11,386 bases of DNA, taken from the NCBI GenBank assembly GCA_020438525.1, contig JAGQUL010000023.1:745-12130 (forward strand). The letters run 5' to 3'. Below are positions 1-6,976 of the stretch, in pieces. This DNA is from Thermoleophilia bacterium. GTDB lineage: Bacteria; Actinomycetota; Thermoleophilia; Gaiellales; SKUG01. Every line of letters begins with the position of its first letter. The first letter of the stretch is position 1. The position numbers were made by a program, and so were the translations under genes. Below the pieces are notes generated by a model. It was not told the DNA's origin. It did no database searches and was given only the letters and a program-made list of their open reading frames with translations.

Positions 1-509
1 TCGCGCCAGATCTCCTCGGCGGTGGTCTCGCGGTGGACCTGCGGGTTCGCCTCGTTCGCGAACTGGCGCGCGAGGATCGCATCGTCGCGCTCCGCGACGA
101 TCGCCTCCGCCTTGGCGACCGCGCCCTTCATGCCCTCGGCCGCCGGTGTGAGCACGAGCTCGGCACCATACGCCCGCAGCAGTGCACGGCGTTCCTTCGA
201 CATCGACTCGGGCATCGCCAGCACGACCTTGTAGCCCCGTGCCGCGCCGACCATCGCGAGCGCGATGCCGGTGTTGCCGGACGTGCCTTCCACGATCGTG
301 CCGCCCGGCTTGAGCAGGCCCTCGCGCTCGGCCGCGTTGACGATCGCCACGCCGATGCGGTCCTTCACGCTGGCGGCGGGGTTCTGGAACTCGAGCTTCG
401 CCAGCACGGTGGCATCGGAGCCGAACAGGCGGTTGATCCGCACCAGCGGCGTGTTCCCCACGACCGTGGTGACATCGGGATGGATCGCGACGTGCGTCTC
501 GGTGGGCAT
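1..509 (-). CDS. cysK: Cysteine synthase (O-acetylserine sulfhydrylase), 3' end outside window
   Basis: PLP-dependent enzyme of the CysK/CBS family. It would make L-cysteine from O-acetyl-L-serine and sulfide in the cytosol. Only the first 169 codons are present and the gene runs off the left edge. Seen: a VGNTPLVR segment at residues 17-24, the PLP-binding lysine K49 in SVKDR, and the substrate/phosphate loop TSGNTG at 76-81. Further on, the [10 protein letters not shown] stretch is typical of the family. The start is the ATG at 509, with AAGGAG at 520-525 (10 nt spacer). The permease gene lies upstream on the same strand with a 122-bp gap, so co-transcription is uncertain. A cystathionine beta-synthase or another OASS-like enzyme cannot be excluded without the C-terminal half, but length and motif spacing favour CysK. 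Confidence 0.9.
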   Translation of the reverse strand, partial: MPTETHVAIHPDVTTVVGNTPLVRINRLFGSDATVLAKLEFQNPAASVKDRIGVAIVNAAEREGLLKPGGTIVEGTSGNTGIALAMVGAARGYKVVLAMPESMSKERRALLRAYGAELVLTPAAEGMKGAVAKAEAIVAERDDAILARQFANEANPQVHRETTAEEIWR

Positions 510-560
510 CTTCGTACAACTCCTTGCGTGGGCAATCAACTGCCGTGCATTTCAGCACCG

Positions 561-579
561 TTTCGCGCGGAATGCGAAA
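561..579. other. Short perfect inverted repeat in the cysK upstream region
   Basis: TTTCGC at 561-566 and GCGAAA at 574-579 form a perfect 6-bp inverted repeat with a 7-nt spacer. It lies between the permease stop and the cysK start, about 52 bp upstream of the cysK ATG. It could be an operator or a weak RNA hairpin. No T tract follows on either strand. Function is not established, and a repeat of this size can occur by chance. Confidence 0.25.
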
Positions 580-626
580 TCGGGCCCGTTCTTGCGGAGG
601 CGTAGCCGCGAATTGCGCGTGCGTGC

Positions 627-640
627 GCCGGTCAGCCGGC
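627..640 (-). terminator. Small GC hairpin overlapping the permease stop codon
   Basis: On the minus strand GCCGG-CTGA-CCGGC forms a 5-bp stem with a 4-nt loop that includes the TGA stop of the permease gene. It could contribute to termination or mRNA end protection. It is short and has no T tract, so the call is weak. Confidence 0.2.
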
Positions 641-2593
641 AACGTGGATCGACGGGCGGCGCGTCGGATCCGGCTCGTTGGTGCGCAGCACCTCGCGGCA
701 CAGCGGCGCTGTGTCGCCCTCGCCGAAGAGCACGTACCGAACCATGTAGCGGAACGGATGCACCTCCGACCAGCCGAAGTAGCAGTGCGGTCGGGTGCCG
801 GTCAGGTCGCGCAGGTACAGCAGCAGCGCCGCGATCGAGTTGGGGACGACGGGGCTCGTCGCGCGCAGCACCCGGAACCCGCCGATGTCGTGACCGGACA
901 CCTCGAGCACGCCTTCGAAGTCGGACGGATCTGCTCGCTCGATCTCCAGGAAGAGCAGCTGTCGCCCCTTGGGGATGCGGTTGTCCTCGCGCTGCTCGCG
1001 CTCCTTGCGGGCGTACTCCGCCCGGGCGTTGCCGTCGCGTGGCCGGTGCGCCAGCAGGTGGATCCCGCCGGCCCGTGCGGCCTGCTTCACGTATGCCGCG
1101 GCGGCATCGTCGAGCTCGATCCGGCTCGTGCGCAGCTCGGTCGTTCGCCACACGCGCGACGCGAACGACGACATCACGATCAGCACCACGAACACCAGCG
1201 AGATGGTGATCCCGTCGGGCCGCTTGAGCTCGTTCGCGATCAGCGCATACGTGAGCGCAACCGCGACCGTGGCGAACGCGATGCCCGCGCGTCGCTCGCC
1301 CTTGCGCCAGGCCGACAGCGCGACCGCGAACGCCGCGGAGATCATCATCGCGAGCACGCCGGTGGCGTACGCTCCTGCCTGTCGATCCACGCGCGCGCCG
1401 AACCAGATGGTGACCGCCATCGCGAGGCCCGTGTAGACGAGCACGAGCGGGCGCACCAGGGTCGCCCACTCGGGCGCCATCCCGTAGCGCGGCAGGAAGC
1501 GCGGCACGATGTTGAGCAGGCCCGCCATCGCCGACGCGCCCGCGAACCAGAGGATCGTGATCGTCGAGAGGTCGTAGACGTTGCCGAAGCCCTCGCCGAT
1601 CCTGCCGTGCGCGTACCACGACAGCGCGCGCCCCTCGGCCTCGCCGTCGGCGGCCACCAGGGCCTCGGGCACGTGCAGCGCCGTGACCACGCTCGTCGCC
1701 ACCAGGTACACGCTCATCACCGCCGCAGCCGCGAGCAGCAGCCGTCGCGTGTTGCGGATGCGCAGCTCGAGCCGGCGAGCCGGGTCGTCGTCGCTCGTGC
1801 CGGGGGAGACGTGCGGCATGAGTCCCACGCCCGTCTCGAAGCCCGACAGGCCCAGGGCGAGCTGCGGGAACACGACGAGGGATGCGAACAGCACGCCGAG
1901 CGGCGAGCCAGCCTCGTCGCGAACCGAGTCCCACCAGTTGCTGGTGAACGACGGGTCGCGGATCGCGTCGACGATCCCATAGCCCGCGACCACCGCGGTC
2001 AGCGCGAGGTAGGCGAACACCACCACCAGCGCGACGCCGATCACCTCGCGAAAGCCGCGCAGGAACACCGCTCCGAGCACGGCGAGCAGCACGAGCGTCA
2101 CGCCCACCGGATGCCCGCCGAGCGCCTCGGGCAGCAGCGGGCTCTCCACGATGTGCGCGGTGGCGTCGGCGGCTGATACCGTGATCGTGAACAGCCACGC
2201 GGTGAAGACAAATCCGAGCAGCGTGAGCACGATCAGCTTGCCGCGCCAGAACCCGAGCAGCTGCTCGATCATCGCCACGGAGCCCTGGCCGTCGGGGCTG
2301 GCGGCGGCAACACGGCGATACACCGGGAGCACGCCCAGCAGCGTGAGCAGCACGACGAGGATCGTCGCGAACGGCGCGAGCGCCCCGGCGGTGACCAGCG
2401 CGATGCCGGGGAGGTAGCCGAGCGTGGAGAAGTAGTCGACGCCGGTCAGGGCGAGCACCTTCCACCACACGTGCTCGTCGGCGTGCTGTGCAGCAACCGG
2501 ACCCTCGGGCTGCTCGGGCTCGCCCTGCAGCCAGCGTGCGAATCCTGCCCGGCCACGCGGCTCGGCGGCTGCTTCGGGGTCGTCGTCGTTCAT
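632..2593 (-). CDS. APC-superfamily permease with C-terminal cytosolic domain
   Basis: Predicted 653-aa inner-membrane transporter of the amino acid-polyamine-organocation superfamily. I count 12 hydrophobic segments between about residues 43 and 485. The first contains TGVDYFSTLGY (50-60), a signature I associate with a large actinobacterial/proteobacterial group of APC permeases of unknown substrate. After the membrane part comes a soluble region of about 170 residues (485-653). It holds a basic/acidic helical stretch and a conserved-looking LFGEGDTAP segment (622-630), followed by EPDPTRRP near the end. The start chosen is the ATG at 2593, with AGGA about 12 nt upstream. A GTG at 2632 in the same frame would add 13 residues but has no Shine-Dalgarno. 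Amino-acid uptake is the family default; the real substrate is unknown. TGA stop at 632-634. Confidence 0.85.
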   Translation of the reverse strand: MNDDDPEAAAEPRGRAGFARWLQGEPEQPEGPVAAQHADEHVWWKVLALTGVDYFSTLGYLPGIALVTAGALAPFATILVVLLTLLGVLPVYRRVAAASPDGQGSVAMIEQLLGFWRGKLIVLTLLGFVFTAWLFTITVSAADATAHIVESPLLPEALGGHPVGVTLVLLAVLGAVFLRGFREVIGVALVVVFAYLALTAVVAGYGIVDAIRDPSFTSNWWDSVRDEAGSPLGVLFASLVVFPQLALGLSGFETGVGLMPHVSPGTSDDDPARRLELRIRNTRRLLLAAAAVMSVYLVATSVVTALHVPEALVAADGEAEGRALSWYAHGRIGEGFGNVYDLSTITILWFAGASAMAGLLNIVPRFLPRYGMAPEWATLVRPLVLVYTGLAMAVTIWFGARVDRQAGAYATGVLAMMISAAFAVALSAWRKGERRAGIAFATVAVALTYALIANELKRPDGITISLVFVVLIVMSSFASRVWRTTELRTSRIELDDAAAAYVKQAARAGGIHLLAHRPRDGNARAEYARKEREQREDNRIPKGRQLLFLEIERADPSDFEGVLEVSGHDIGGFRVLRATSPVVPNSIAALLLYLRDLTGTRPHCYFGWSEVHPFRYMVRYVLFGEGDTAPLCREVLRTNEPDPTRRPSIHVAG

Positions 2594-2661
2594 CGTGGGG
2601 TGGATCCTGTCACTGCGGGGTCCGTGATGCACAACTGACGCACGCCGCAGCCGGGTCGGGC

Positions 2662-2667
2662 TACCAT
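2662..2667 (+). promoter_or_regulatory. Possible -10 element (TACCAT) of the zinc-ribbon gene
   Basis: GCTACCATCCG lies about 67 bp upstream of the ATG at 2734. TACCAT fits the loose actinobacterial TAnnnT -10 pattern, and the same TACCAT hexamer in a similar context occurs at 6909-6914. No convincing -35 hexamer is found at 16-18 bp. Confidence 0.3.
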
Positions 2668-2716
2668 CCGTTCCACGGCTGCGGCCACCGCCGCAGCGCC
2701 ATGGTTGCCGAGAGCG

Positions 2717-2724
2717 AAAGGAGG
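2717..2724 (+). promoter_or_regulatory. Strong Shine-Dalgarno that fixes the start at 2734
   Basis: AAAGGAGG is a near-perfect anti-16S match, 9 nt before ATG 2734. The open frame extends upstream to 2488, into the coding region of the divergent permease. This site shows that translation begins at 2734. Confidence 0.75.
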
Positions 2725-2733
2725 GGGAAGCAC

Positions 2734-3624
2734 ATGTCCGACGAGTCGCACGCGACCATCTCGCGCACCGCCAGCGACTGCGCGATCTGTCGCCGCTCCG
2801 TGCTCGTCGGCGAGCCGCTCACCCCCTTCAGCGACCCGCGCTCCGACCGCGTGATGGCGGTCTGCGGGCTCTGCCGCGACAGCGCCGTGGCGCGCGGCTG
2901 GACCCACGCCGGCGAGCCGGTTCGCCGGCGCGGCAGCGCGCGGCTCAGGGTCGAGCACGTCGGCGGCGGCGACGGCCCGTCGACCCCGCTTGCGCTCGCG
3001 CCTGCCCCACAGTCGCAGTCCCCCGCCGAGATGAGCGCCCCGCAGGTCGCGATTCTCGAGCGCGCGATCGGGCTCGATGCCCGACACGTCGATGCGGGCG
3101 ACGATTCGGCGCTGCGAGCGCTGCAGGATCGCGTACGCCGCCAGCAGCTCGAGCTCGAGCACCTGCGCCGCGAGCTGCATCCTGCACGGCGCGCGGAGGA
3201 GCAGCGGATCGCCGAGCGCCAGCAGGCGCAGCTGCGCGAGCTTCGCGCCGAGCTGGCCGACCGCGAGCGGCGCATCGAGCAGCTGCAGCGGGCCAGGCAC
3301 GACGAGACGAGCCCGATGCGCATGAGCGCGCATGCGCTTGCAGCCTTCAACCAGTCGCGCGACCTCGAGCGCATGGCGCGGATCGCGCGCACGCTCGGCG
3401 ACCCGGTCGTGAACGTCCACGACGAGGGCCCGGGCATCCCCCGCCGGGTGCGCATCACGCTCTCGTGGGACATCGCCTGGTACGAGTTCATGGTGAAGCT
3501 CGACCTGGGCATGGGGCGCGCGAGCGTCCACGAGACCGGCACCGGCGGCGATCCCACGCAGCTCCCGCTCGAGCTTCGCCGCGCGAACGCCGGCTGGAGC
3601 GACAGCGGCCTCAAGCTCACCTGA
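2734..3624 (+). CDS. Uncharacterised zinc-ribbon / coiled-coil protein
   Basis: A 296-aa soluble protein whose function I do not recognise. Three parts are visible. Residues 16-47 carry CxxC-x24-CxxC (C16, C19, C44, C47), a probable four-cysteine zinc ribbon or treble clef. Residues about 60-105 form a low-complexity linker rich in P, G, S and A. Residues about 124-191 are strongly charged, with heptad-like L/I/A spacing, a likely coiled coil. A compact C-terminal domain (about 199-296) contains VRITLSWDIAWYEFMVKLDL, which looks beta-rich. There is no signal peptide or membrane segment. The ATG at 2734 follows an excellent Shine-Dalgarno. The gene is divergent from the permease and 164 bp upstream of the EEP hydrolase. 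A zinc finger with a coiled coil suggests an oligomeric nucleic-acid- or protein-binding adaptor, but that is only inference. Confidence 0.8.
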   Translation: MSDESHATISRTASDCAICRRSVLVGEPLTPFSDPRSDRVMAVCGLCRDSAVARGWTHAGEPVRRRGSARLRVEHVGGGDGPSTPLALAPAPQSQSPAEMSAPQVAILERAIGLDARHVDAGDDSALRALQDRVRRQQLELEHLRRELHPARRAEEQRIAERQQAQLRELRAELADRERRIEQLQRARHDETSPMRMSAHALAAFNQSRDLERMARIARTLGDPVVNVHDEGPGIPRRVRITLSWDIAWYEFMVKLDLGMGRASVHETGTGGDPTQLPLELRRANAGWSDSGLKLT

Positions 3625-3732
3625 CCTCGCCCGCGCCGAGGTACCTGCTCCCCGCTCGCGTGGTGGCCCGGCCTGCCATGATCCGCGGCCCGATGTGGCC
3701 CGACGCATGCTCCGATCCTCGACGCACCCACA

Positions 3733-3761
3733 TTAGCATTCGCTAATATAGCGATCACTAA
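3733..3761. promoter_or_regulatory. AT-rich double palindromic operator upstream of the EEP hydrolase
   Basis: In a GC-rich setting, 3732-3763 is strikingly AT-rich and carries two related sites. Site 1 (3733-3746) reads TTAGCATTCGCTAA, with flanking bases giving a perfect ATTAGC/GCTAAT inverted repeat. Site 2 (3748-3761, read on the minus strand) is TTAGTGATCGCTAT and matches site 1 at 10 of 14 positions. Centres are 15 bp apart. Such 14-bp palindromes are typical of TetR-type repressor operators, which would place repression over the promoter. TAATAT (3744-3749) inside the block could be the -10. No regulator gene is adjacent. Confidence 0.5.
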
Positions 3762-3788
3762 GTACAGGTCGATGCGAGGAGCCCAGCC

Positions 3789-4730
3789 ATGAAGATCCTG
3801 CCTACCACGATCGTCGAGCACGCGCCGATGCCGCCGCGCGGCGACCACCAGCTGCGCTTCGGCCAGCTCAACGCCCACAACTTCTTCGACACGAGGGACG
3901 ACCCCTCGACGCAGGACCCGGTGCTCGACCGCGCCGCCTACCGCGAGCACGTCTCCAAGCTCGCCGCGGCGATCCGCGACGGGCTCGGCGCGCCCGACGT
4001 GATCACGATGCAGGAGGTCGAGAACGTCAAGGTGCTCAAGGACCTCGTGGCCAGCGAGGCGATCCGCGACCTGGGCTACGTCCCGGTCCTTCGCGAGGGT
4101 ACCGATCCCCGCGGCATCGACAACGCGATCCTCTACCGCCCCGACGCGGTCACGCTCACCCAGGTGATGCAGATCGATCCGCTCCGCATGAACGACGCGG
4201 GGCGCGGATCGCGACTGTTCACCCGACCGCCGCTCGTTGCGACGTTCGCGATCAACGGGCGCGACCAGGCGACCCGTGGCGTGCGCGAGGTCAACGTGAT
4301 CGCCGCCCACCTCACGTCGAAGCTCGGCGGTGCGGATGCCGCGGCCAAGCGGCTCGAGCAGGCCAGCGTGATCGCCCGCTTCGCGCAGGGGCTCCAGGCC
4401 GTCGACCCCGGTGTGGGCGTGCTCGTCGCAGGCGACTTCAACATGGAGCGCAGCGAGCCCGAGTTCGCGCCGCTTCGCCACACCGTGAAGGGCGCGGCGC
4501 TCGTCGACGCGACCGCATCCATCCCCTCGCGGAAGCGGTTCACGTGGCGCGACGGCCACAAGCACCTGCAGCTCGACCACGTGCTGGTCTCGAAGAACAT
4601 CGCGCCGAACCTCGACACCGTGGTGATCCCGCACATCTCCACGCGGATCTCCAAGGGCGCCGCGTCGGACCCGGTCCGTGCCGAGGGCTACTCCGACCAC
4701 GACCCGGTCGTCGCGACGTTCGCGGGTTGA
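3789..4730 (+). CDS. Endonuclease/exonuclease/phosphatase (EEP) family hydrolase
   Basis: A 313-aa metal-dependent phosphodiesterase or phosphatase of the EEP (DNase I-like) superfamily. The catalytic set is complete and in the usual order: N28 in QLNAHNFFD, E76 in MQEVEN (metal ligand), N112 in GIDNAILYR, H174 in AAHLTSK, D216 and N218 in AGDFN, D263 in LDHVLVS, and D303-H304 in SDHDP. There is no clear signal peptide or membrane segment, so a cytosolic location is likely. The start is ATG 3789 with AGGAG at 3777-3781 (7 nt spacer). The gene is probably its own transcription unit, controlled through the operator at 3733-3761. It converges on the rhomboid gene with 31 bp between stops. Substrate (DNA, RNA, inositol or sphingolipid phosphates) cannot be told from the motifs. 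The GDFN/LDHVLVS form resembles nuclease-type members more than sphingomyelinases. Confidence 0.88.
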   Translation: MKILPTTIVEHAPMPPRGDHQLRFGQLNAHNFFDTRDDPSTQDPVLDRAAYREHVSKLAAAIRDGLGAPDVITMQEVENVKVLKDLVASEAIRDLGYVPVLREGTDPRGIDNAILYRPDAVTLTQVMQIDPLRMNDAGRGSRLFTRPPLVATFAINGRDQATRGVREVNVIAAHLTSKLGGADAAAKRLEQASVIARFAQGLQAVDPGVGVLVAGDFNMERSEPEFAPLRHTVKGAALVDATASIPSRKRFTWRDGHKHLQLDHVLVSKNIAPNLDTVVIPHISTRISKGAASDPVRAEGYSDHDPVVATFAG

Positions 4731-4743
4731 GGCACGGGGCGAC

Positions 4744-4758
4744 GACGACCGGGTCGTC
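4744..4758. terminator. Hairpin between convergent EEP and rhomboid genes
   Basis: GACGACCGGGTCGTC is a 15-bp palindrome around a single central base, giving about a 5-bp stem with a 5-nt loop. It fills the 31-bp gap between two converging stop codons, so it could end transcription from both sides. There is no T tract on either strand. Confidence 0.35.
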
Positions 4759-4761
4759 TCG

Positions 4762-5565
4762 TCACTCGGACATGCTTGATCCCGCGACCCGGTCATAGGC
4801 CGGGTTGCGGCGATCCGCGAAGAACGTGATCGCGACGATCCCCACCACGAAGCCGGCGAAGTGCGCCATGTACGCCACGCCGCCATCGAGCGCGGCGGGG
4901 GCGAGCAGGCTTCGCCACGTCGCCACGAGCTGGATCAGGCCCCAGCCGCCGGCGACGATCCACGCCGGCAGCCACGCGAAGAACGGCGGGAAGACCAGCG
5001 TGAGCATCGGCATGCGCGGATAGAGCAGCACGTAGCCGCCGATCACTGCGGCGATCGCCCCGCTCGCTCCGATCGTGGGCGTGGTCGCCGATGCGGCGAC
5101 GGCTACCTGCGCGATTCCCGCGACCATGCCGGCCAGGACGTAGAAGCCCAGGAATGCGAGCGGGTGCATCGCGTCCTCGACCGTGGATCCGTACACCCAC
5201 AGGAACAGCATGTTGAAGAACAGGTGGAGCATTCCGCCGTGCAGGAACATGCTCGTGACGAGGGTGAGCGCCGGCGCGTGCTGGTCGACCTGGGCGGTCA
5301 GCTGGCGCGGCTGGGGATCGAGGATCCCGCCGTCGACCACCACGACCGCGTCCTGGTTCGCGCACCTGCCGCTGATCTCGCACGGGATCGCGCCGTACTC
5401 GACCTGCCACACGTCATGCTGCGAGATCTGCCGGGTCGAGCCCTCGACCTGTCGATCCGCGGGCAGCATGCCGGCCACGTAGACGAGCACGTTCACGAGG
5501 ATGAGCGCGATCGTGATGATCGGCAGGTGCCTCGTCGGCAGCGCGTCGCGGAGCGGCAGGAACAT
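4762..5565 (-). CDS. Rhomboid family intramembrane serine protease
   Basis: A 267-aa membrane protein with six predicted transmembrane helices (roughly 14-33, 100-125, 135-158, 163-183, 188-215, 230-250). Rhomboid hallmarks are present: the HLFFN motif with N118 (oxyanion residue), catalytic S168 in GASGAIAAVIGGY, and catalytic H235 in AHFAGFVVG. These predict cleavage of substrates within or next to the membrane; the substrate is unknown. The TM1-TM2 loop is long (about 34-99) and carries two cysteines, C62 and C68. The start is ATG 5565. No Shine-Dalgarno is visible before it, and the dehydrogenase stop is only 36 bp upstream, so translation may depend on ribosomes from the upstream gene. 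The pair probably forms an operon. The C-terminal tail is short and polar. Confidence 0.9.
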   Translation of the reverse strand: MFLPLRDALPTRHLPIITIALILVNVLVYVAGMLPADRQVEGSTRQISQHDVWQVEYGAIPCEISGRCANQDAVVVVDGGILDPQPRQLTAQVDQHAPALTLVTSMFLHGGMLHLFFNMLFLWVYGSTVEDAMHPLAFLGFYVLAGMVAGIAQVAVAASATTPTIGASGAIAAVIGGYVLLYPRMPMLTLVFPPFFAWLPAWIVAGGWGLIQLVATWRSLLAPAALDGGVAYMAHFAGFVVGIVAITFFADRRNPAYDRVAGSSMSE

Positions 5566-5601
5566 GCGACTGGGTGGACGCCCGCAGGGTGGGCGGCGCG
5601 A

Positions 5602-6792
5602 TCAGCCCTGGCTCTGCAGGGCGATCGGCTTGTGCTGCCAGCTCGTGCGTGCACGGCCGGTGTACACGTCGGCGATCGGCCGGACCATCGAGATCCGCTC
5701 GAGCGCGACCTTCTCCGCGGCCTCGTGCGGCGGGATGCCGAGCTCCTGTGCCAGGTCGAACACGCGGGTCAGGTTGTCGTAGATCTTCTCGACGCGCTTC
5801 TTGGCTCGATCGCGGTTGTAGCCGCCGAGCTCCTCCGACACGTTGATCAGGCCGCCGGCGTTGATCACGTAGTCAGGGGCGTACAGGATGCCGCGGTCGT
5901 GCAGCAGCTGGCCGGTCGTGTCGGTGTCGAGCACGTTGTTGGCTGCGCCCGCGATGATCTTCAGGTCGCCGGACGCGGAGAGGCGGTCGACGTTCTCCGG
6001 ATTCACGATGCCACCGAGCGCGCACGGCACGAAGATGTCGGCCGGCACGTCGTAGATCGCGTCGGGTGCGACGCTCGATGCGCCGGTGGCCTCGGTGACG
6101 CGGGCCACGTTGTCGTCGTGGATGTCGGTCAGCGTCAGCGTGGCGCCGGCGTCGACGAGGTGCTTGGCGAGGTAGCTGCCGACGTGGCCGGCACCCTGCA
6201 TCGACACGCGCAGTCCCTCGAGCTTGTGGGTGCCGTACACCTTCTTCGCTGCTGCGCGGATGCCCTGGAACACGCCGAGCGCGGTCATCGGGGACGGATC
6301 GCCCGAGCCGCCGTCGGGCGAGTCGATGCCGGTCACGTACGGCGTCTCCATCGCGACGTAGTCCATGTCCTGCGTCGCGGTGCCGACGTCCTCGGCCGCG
6401 ATGTAGCGACCGTTGAGCGTGTCGACGAACCGGCCGAGCGCGCGGAACAGCGCCTCGCTCTTGTCCTTGCGCGGATCGCCGATCACGACCGTCTTGCCGC
6501 CGCCCAGGTTGAGCCCGGCGACCGCGGCCTTGAAGGTCATGCCGCGCGCCAGGCGCATCGCGTCGACGATCGCCTCGCGCTCGTGCTCGTACGGCCACAT
6601 GCGGATGCCGCCGAGCGCCGGGCCGAGCGTCGTGTTGTGGATGCAGATGATCGCCCGCAGGTTCGTGTACGGCTCGTGGCACATGACCACCTGCTCGTAC
6701 TGGTACTCGTTCATGAGGTCGAACAGCTCGAGGCCGGCGGCGTCGGCGGCGCGCGCGATCTCGGTGGTGGACGTCGGCGTCATCGTGCTCAT
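5602..6792 (-). CDS. Leucine dehydrogenase (Glu/Leu/Phe/Val dehydrogenase family)
   Basis: A 396-aa NAD-dependent amino-acid dehydrogenase. It would oxidatively deaminate a branched-chain amino acid such as L-leucine to the 2-oxo acid, ammonia and NADH. Seen: TTLGPALGGIRMW at 54-66, K88, the NLGGGKTVVIGDPRKDK block with catalytic K100, and AEDVGT with catalytic D135. The Rossmann motif is GAGHVG at 200-205, with D223 at the end of the second strand, which favours NAD over NADP. The LGGGK and TLGPALGGxRMW wording matches Bacillus leucine dehydrogenase (bcd/ldh) more than glutamate dehydrogenase. It is about 30 residues longer than Bacillus LeuDH, at both ends. The start is ATG 6792 with AGGAAGG at 6803-6809. 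The frame stays open far upstream, but that part overlaps the divergent gamma-glutamyltransferase. Valine or phenylalanine as main substrate is possible. Confidence 0.92.
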   Translation of the reverse strand: MSTMTPTSTTEIARAADAAGLELFDLMNEYQYEQVVMCHEPYTNLRAIICIHNTTLGPALGGIRMWPYEHEREAIVDAMRLARGMTFKAAVAGLNLGGGKTVVIGDPRKDKSEALFRALGRFVDTLNGRYIAAEDVGTATQDMDYVAMETPYVTGIDSPDGGSGDPSPMTALGVFQGIRAAAKKVYGTHKLEGLRVSMQGAGHVGSYLAKHLVDAGATLTLTDIHDDNVARVTEATGASSVAPDAIYDVPADIFVPCALGGIVNPENVDRLSASGDLKIIAGAANNVLDTDTTGQLLHDRGILYAPDYVINAGGLINVSEELGGYNRDRAKKRVEKIYDNLTRVFDLAQELGIPPHEAAEKVALERISMVRPIADVYTGRARTSWQHKPIALQSQG

Positions 6793-6904
6793 GGGGGCGG
6801 GACCTTCCTGACAGGCGACTGACACCCGGGGTGTCGGCGCGGGGAAACGCGGGGCGTCGGGGGCGGTGTGGACCCATCCGACCAGCGCCTCCGACAACGC
6901 ACCG

Positions 6905-6914
6905 ATGCTACCAT
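6905..6914. promoter_or_regulatory. Overlapping divergent extended -10 boxes
   Basis: In the 184-bp region between the dehydrogenase and ggt, ATGCTACCAT reads as an extended -10 on both strands: TGCTACCAT on plus and TGGTAGCAT on minus (both TGnTAnnnT). It could fire ggt rightward and the dehydrogenase leftward, mutually exclusively. No clear -35 hexamers were found. A similar TACCAT occurs upstream of the zinc-ribbon gene at 2662. Confidence 0.35.
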
Positions 6915-6976
6915 ACGATCGATTCCGGGCCGGCCCGCTTCCGCGTGCGGGCGCGCCCGCGTGACTGGAGCGAGAC

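Noticed and set aside
524..2176. Long plus-strand open frames opposite the permease gene
   Set aside because: The product is Arg/His/Asp-rich low complexity with no motif. It is the typical mirror of a GC-rich gene, whereas the minus strand encodes clear membrane helices.
3415..3444. HDEGPGIP in the zinc-ribbon protein, resembling a histidine-kinase G1 box
   Set aside because: There is no N box, G2 box or dimerisation histidine, and the remaining domain is too short for an HATPase fold.
4861..6822. 653-codon plus-strand open frame opposite the rhomboid and dehydrogenase genes
   Set aside because: It spans two convincingly identified minus-strand genes and its composition (R, H, D, V, E, A repeats) matches antisense translation. 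It has no recognisable domain.
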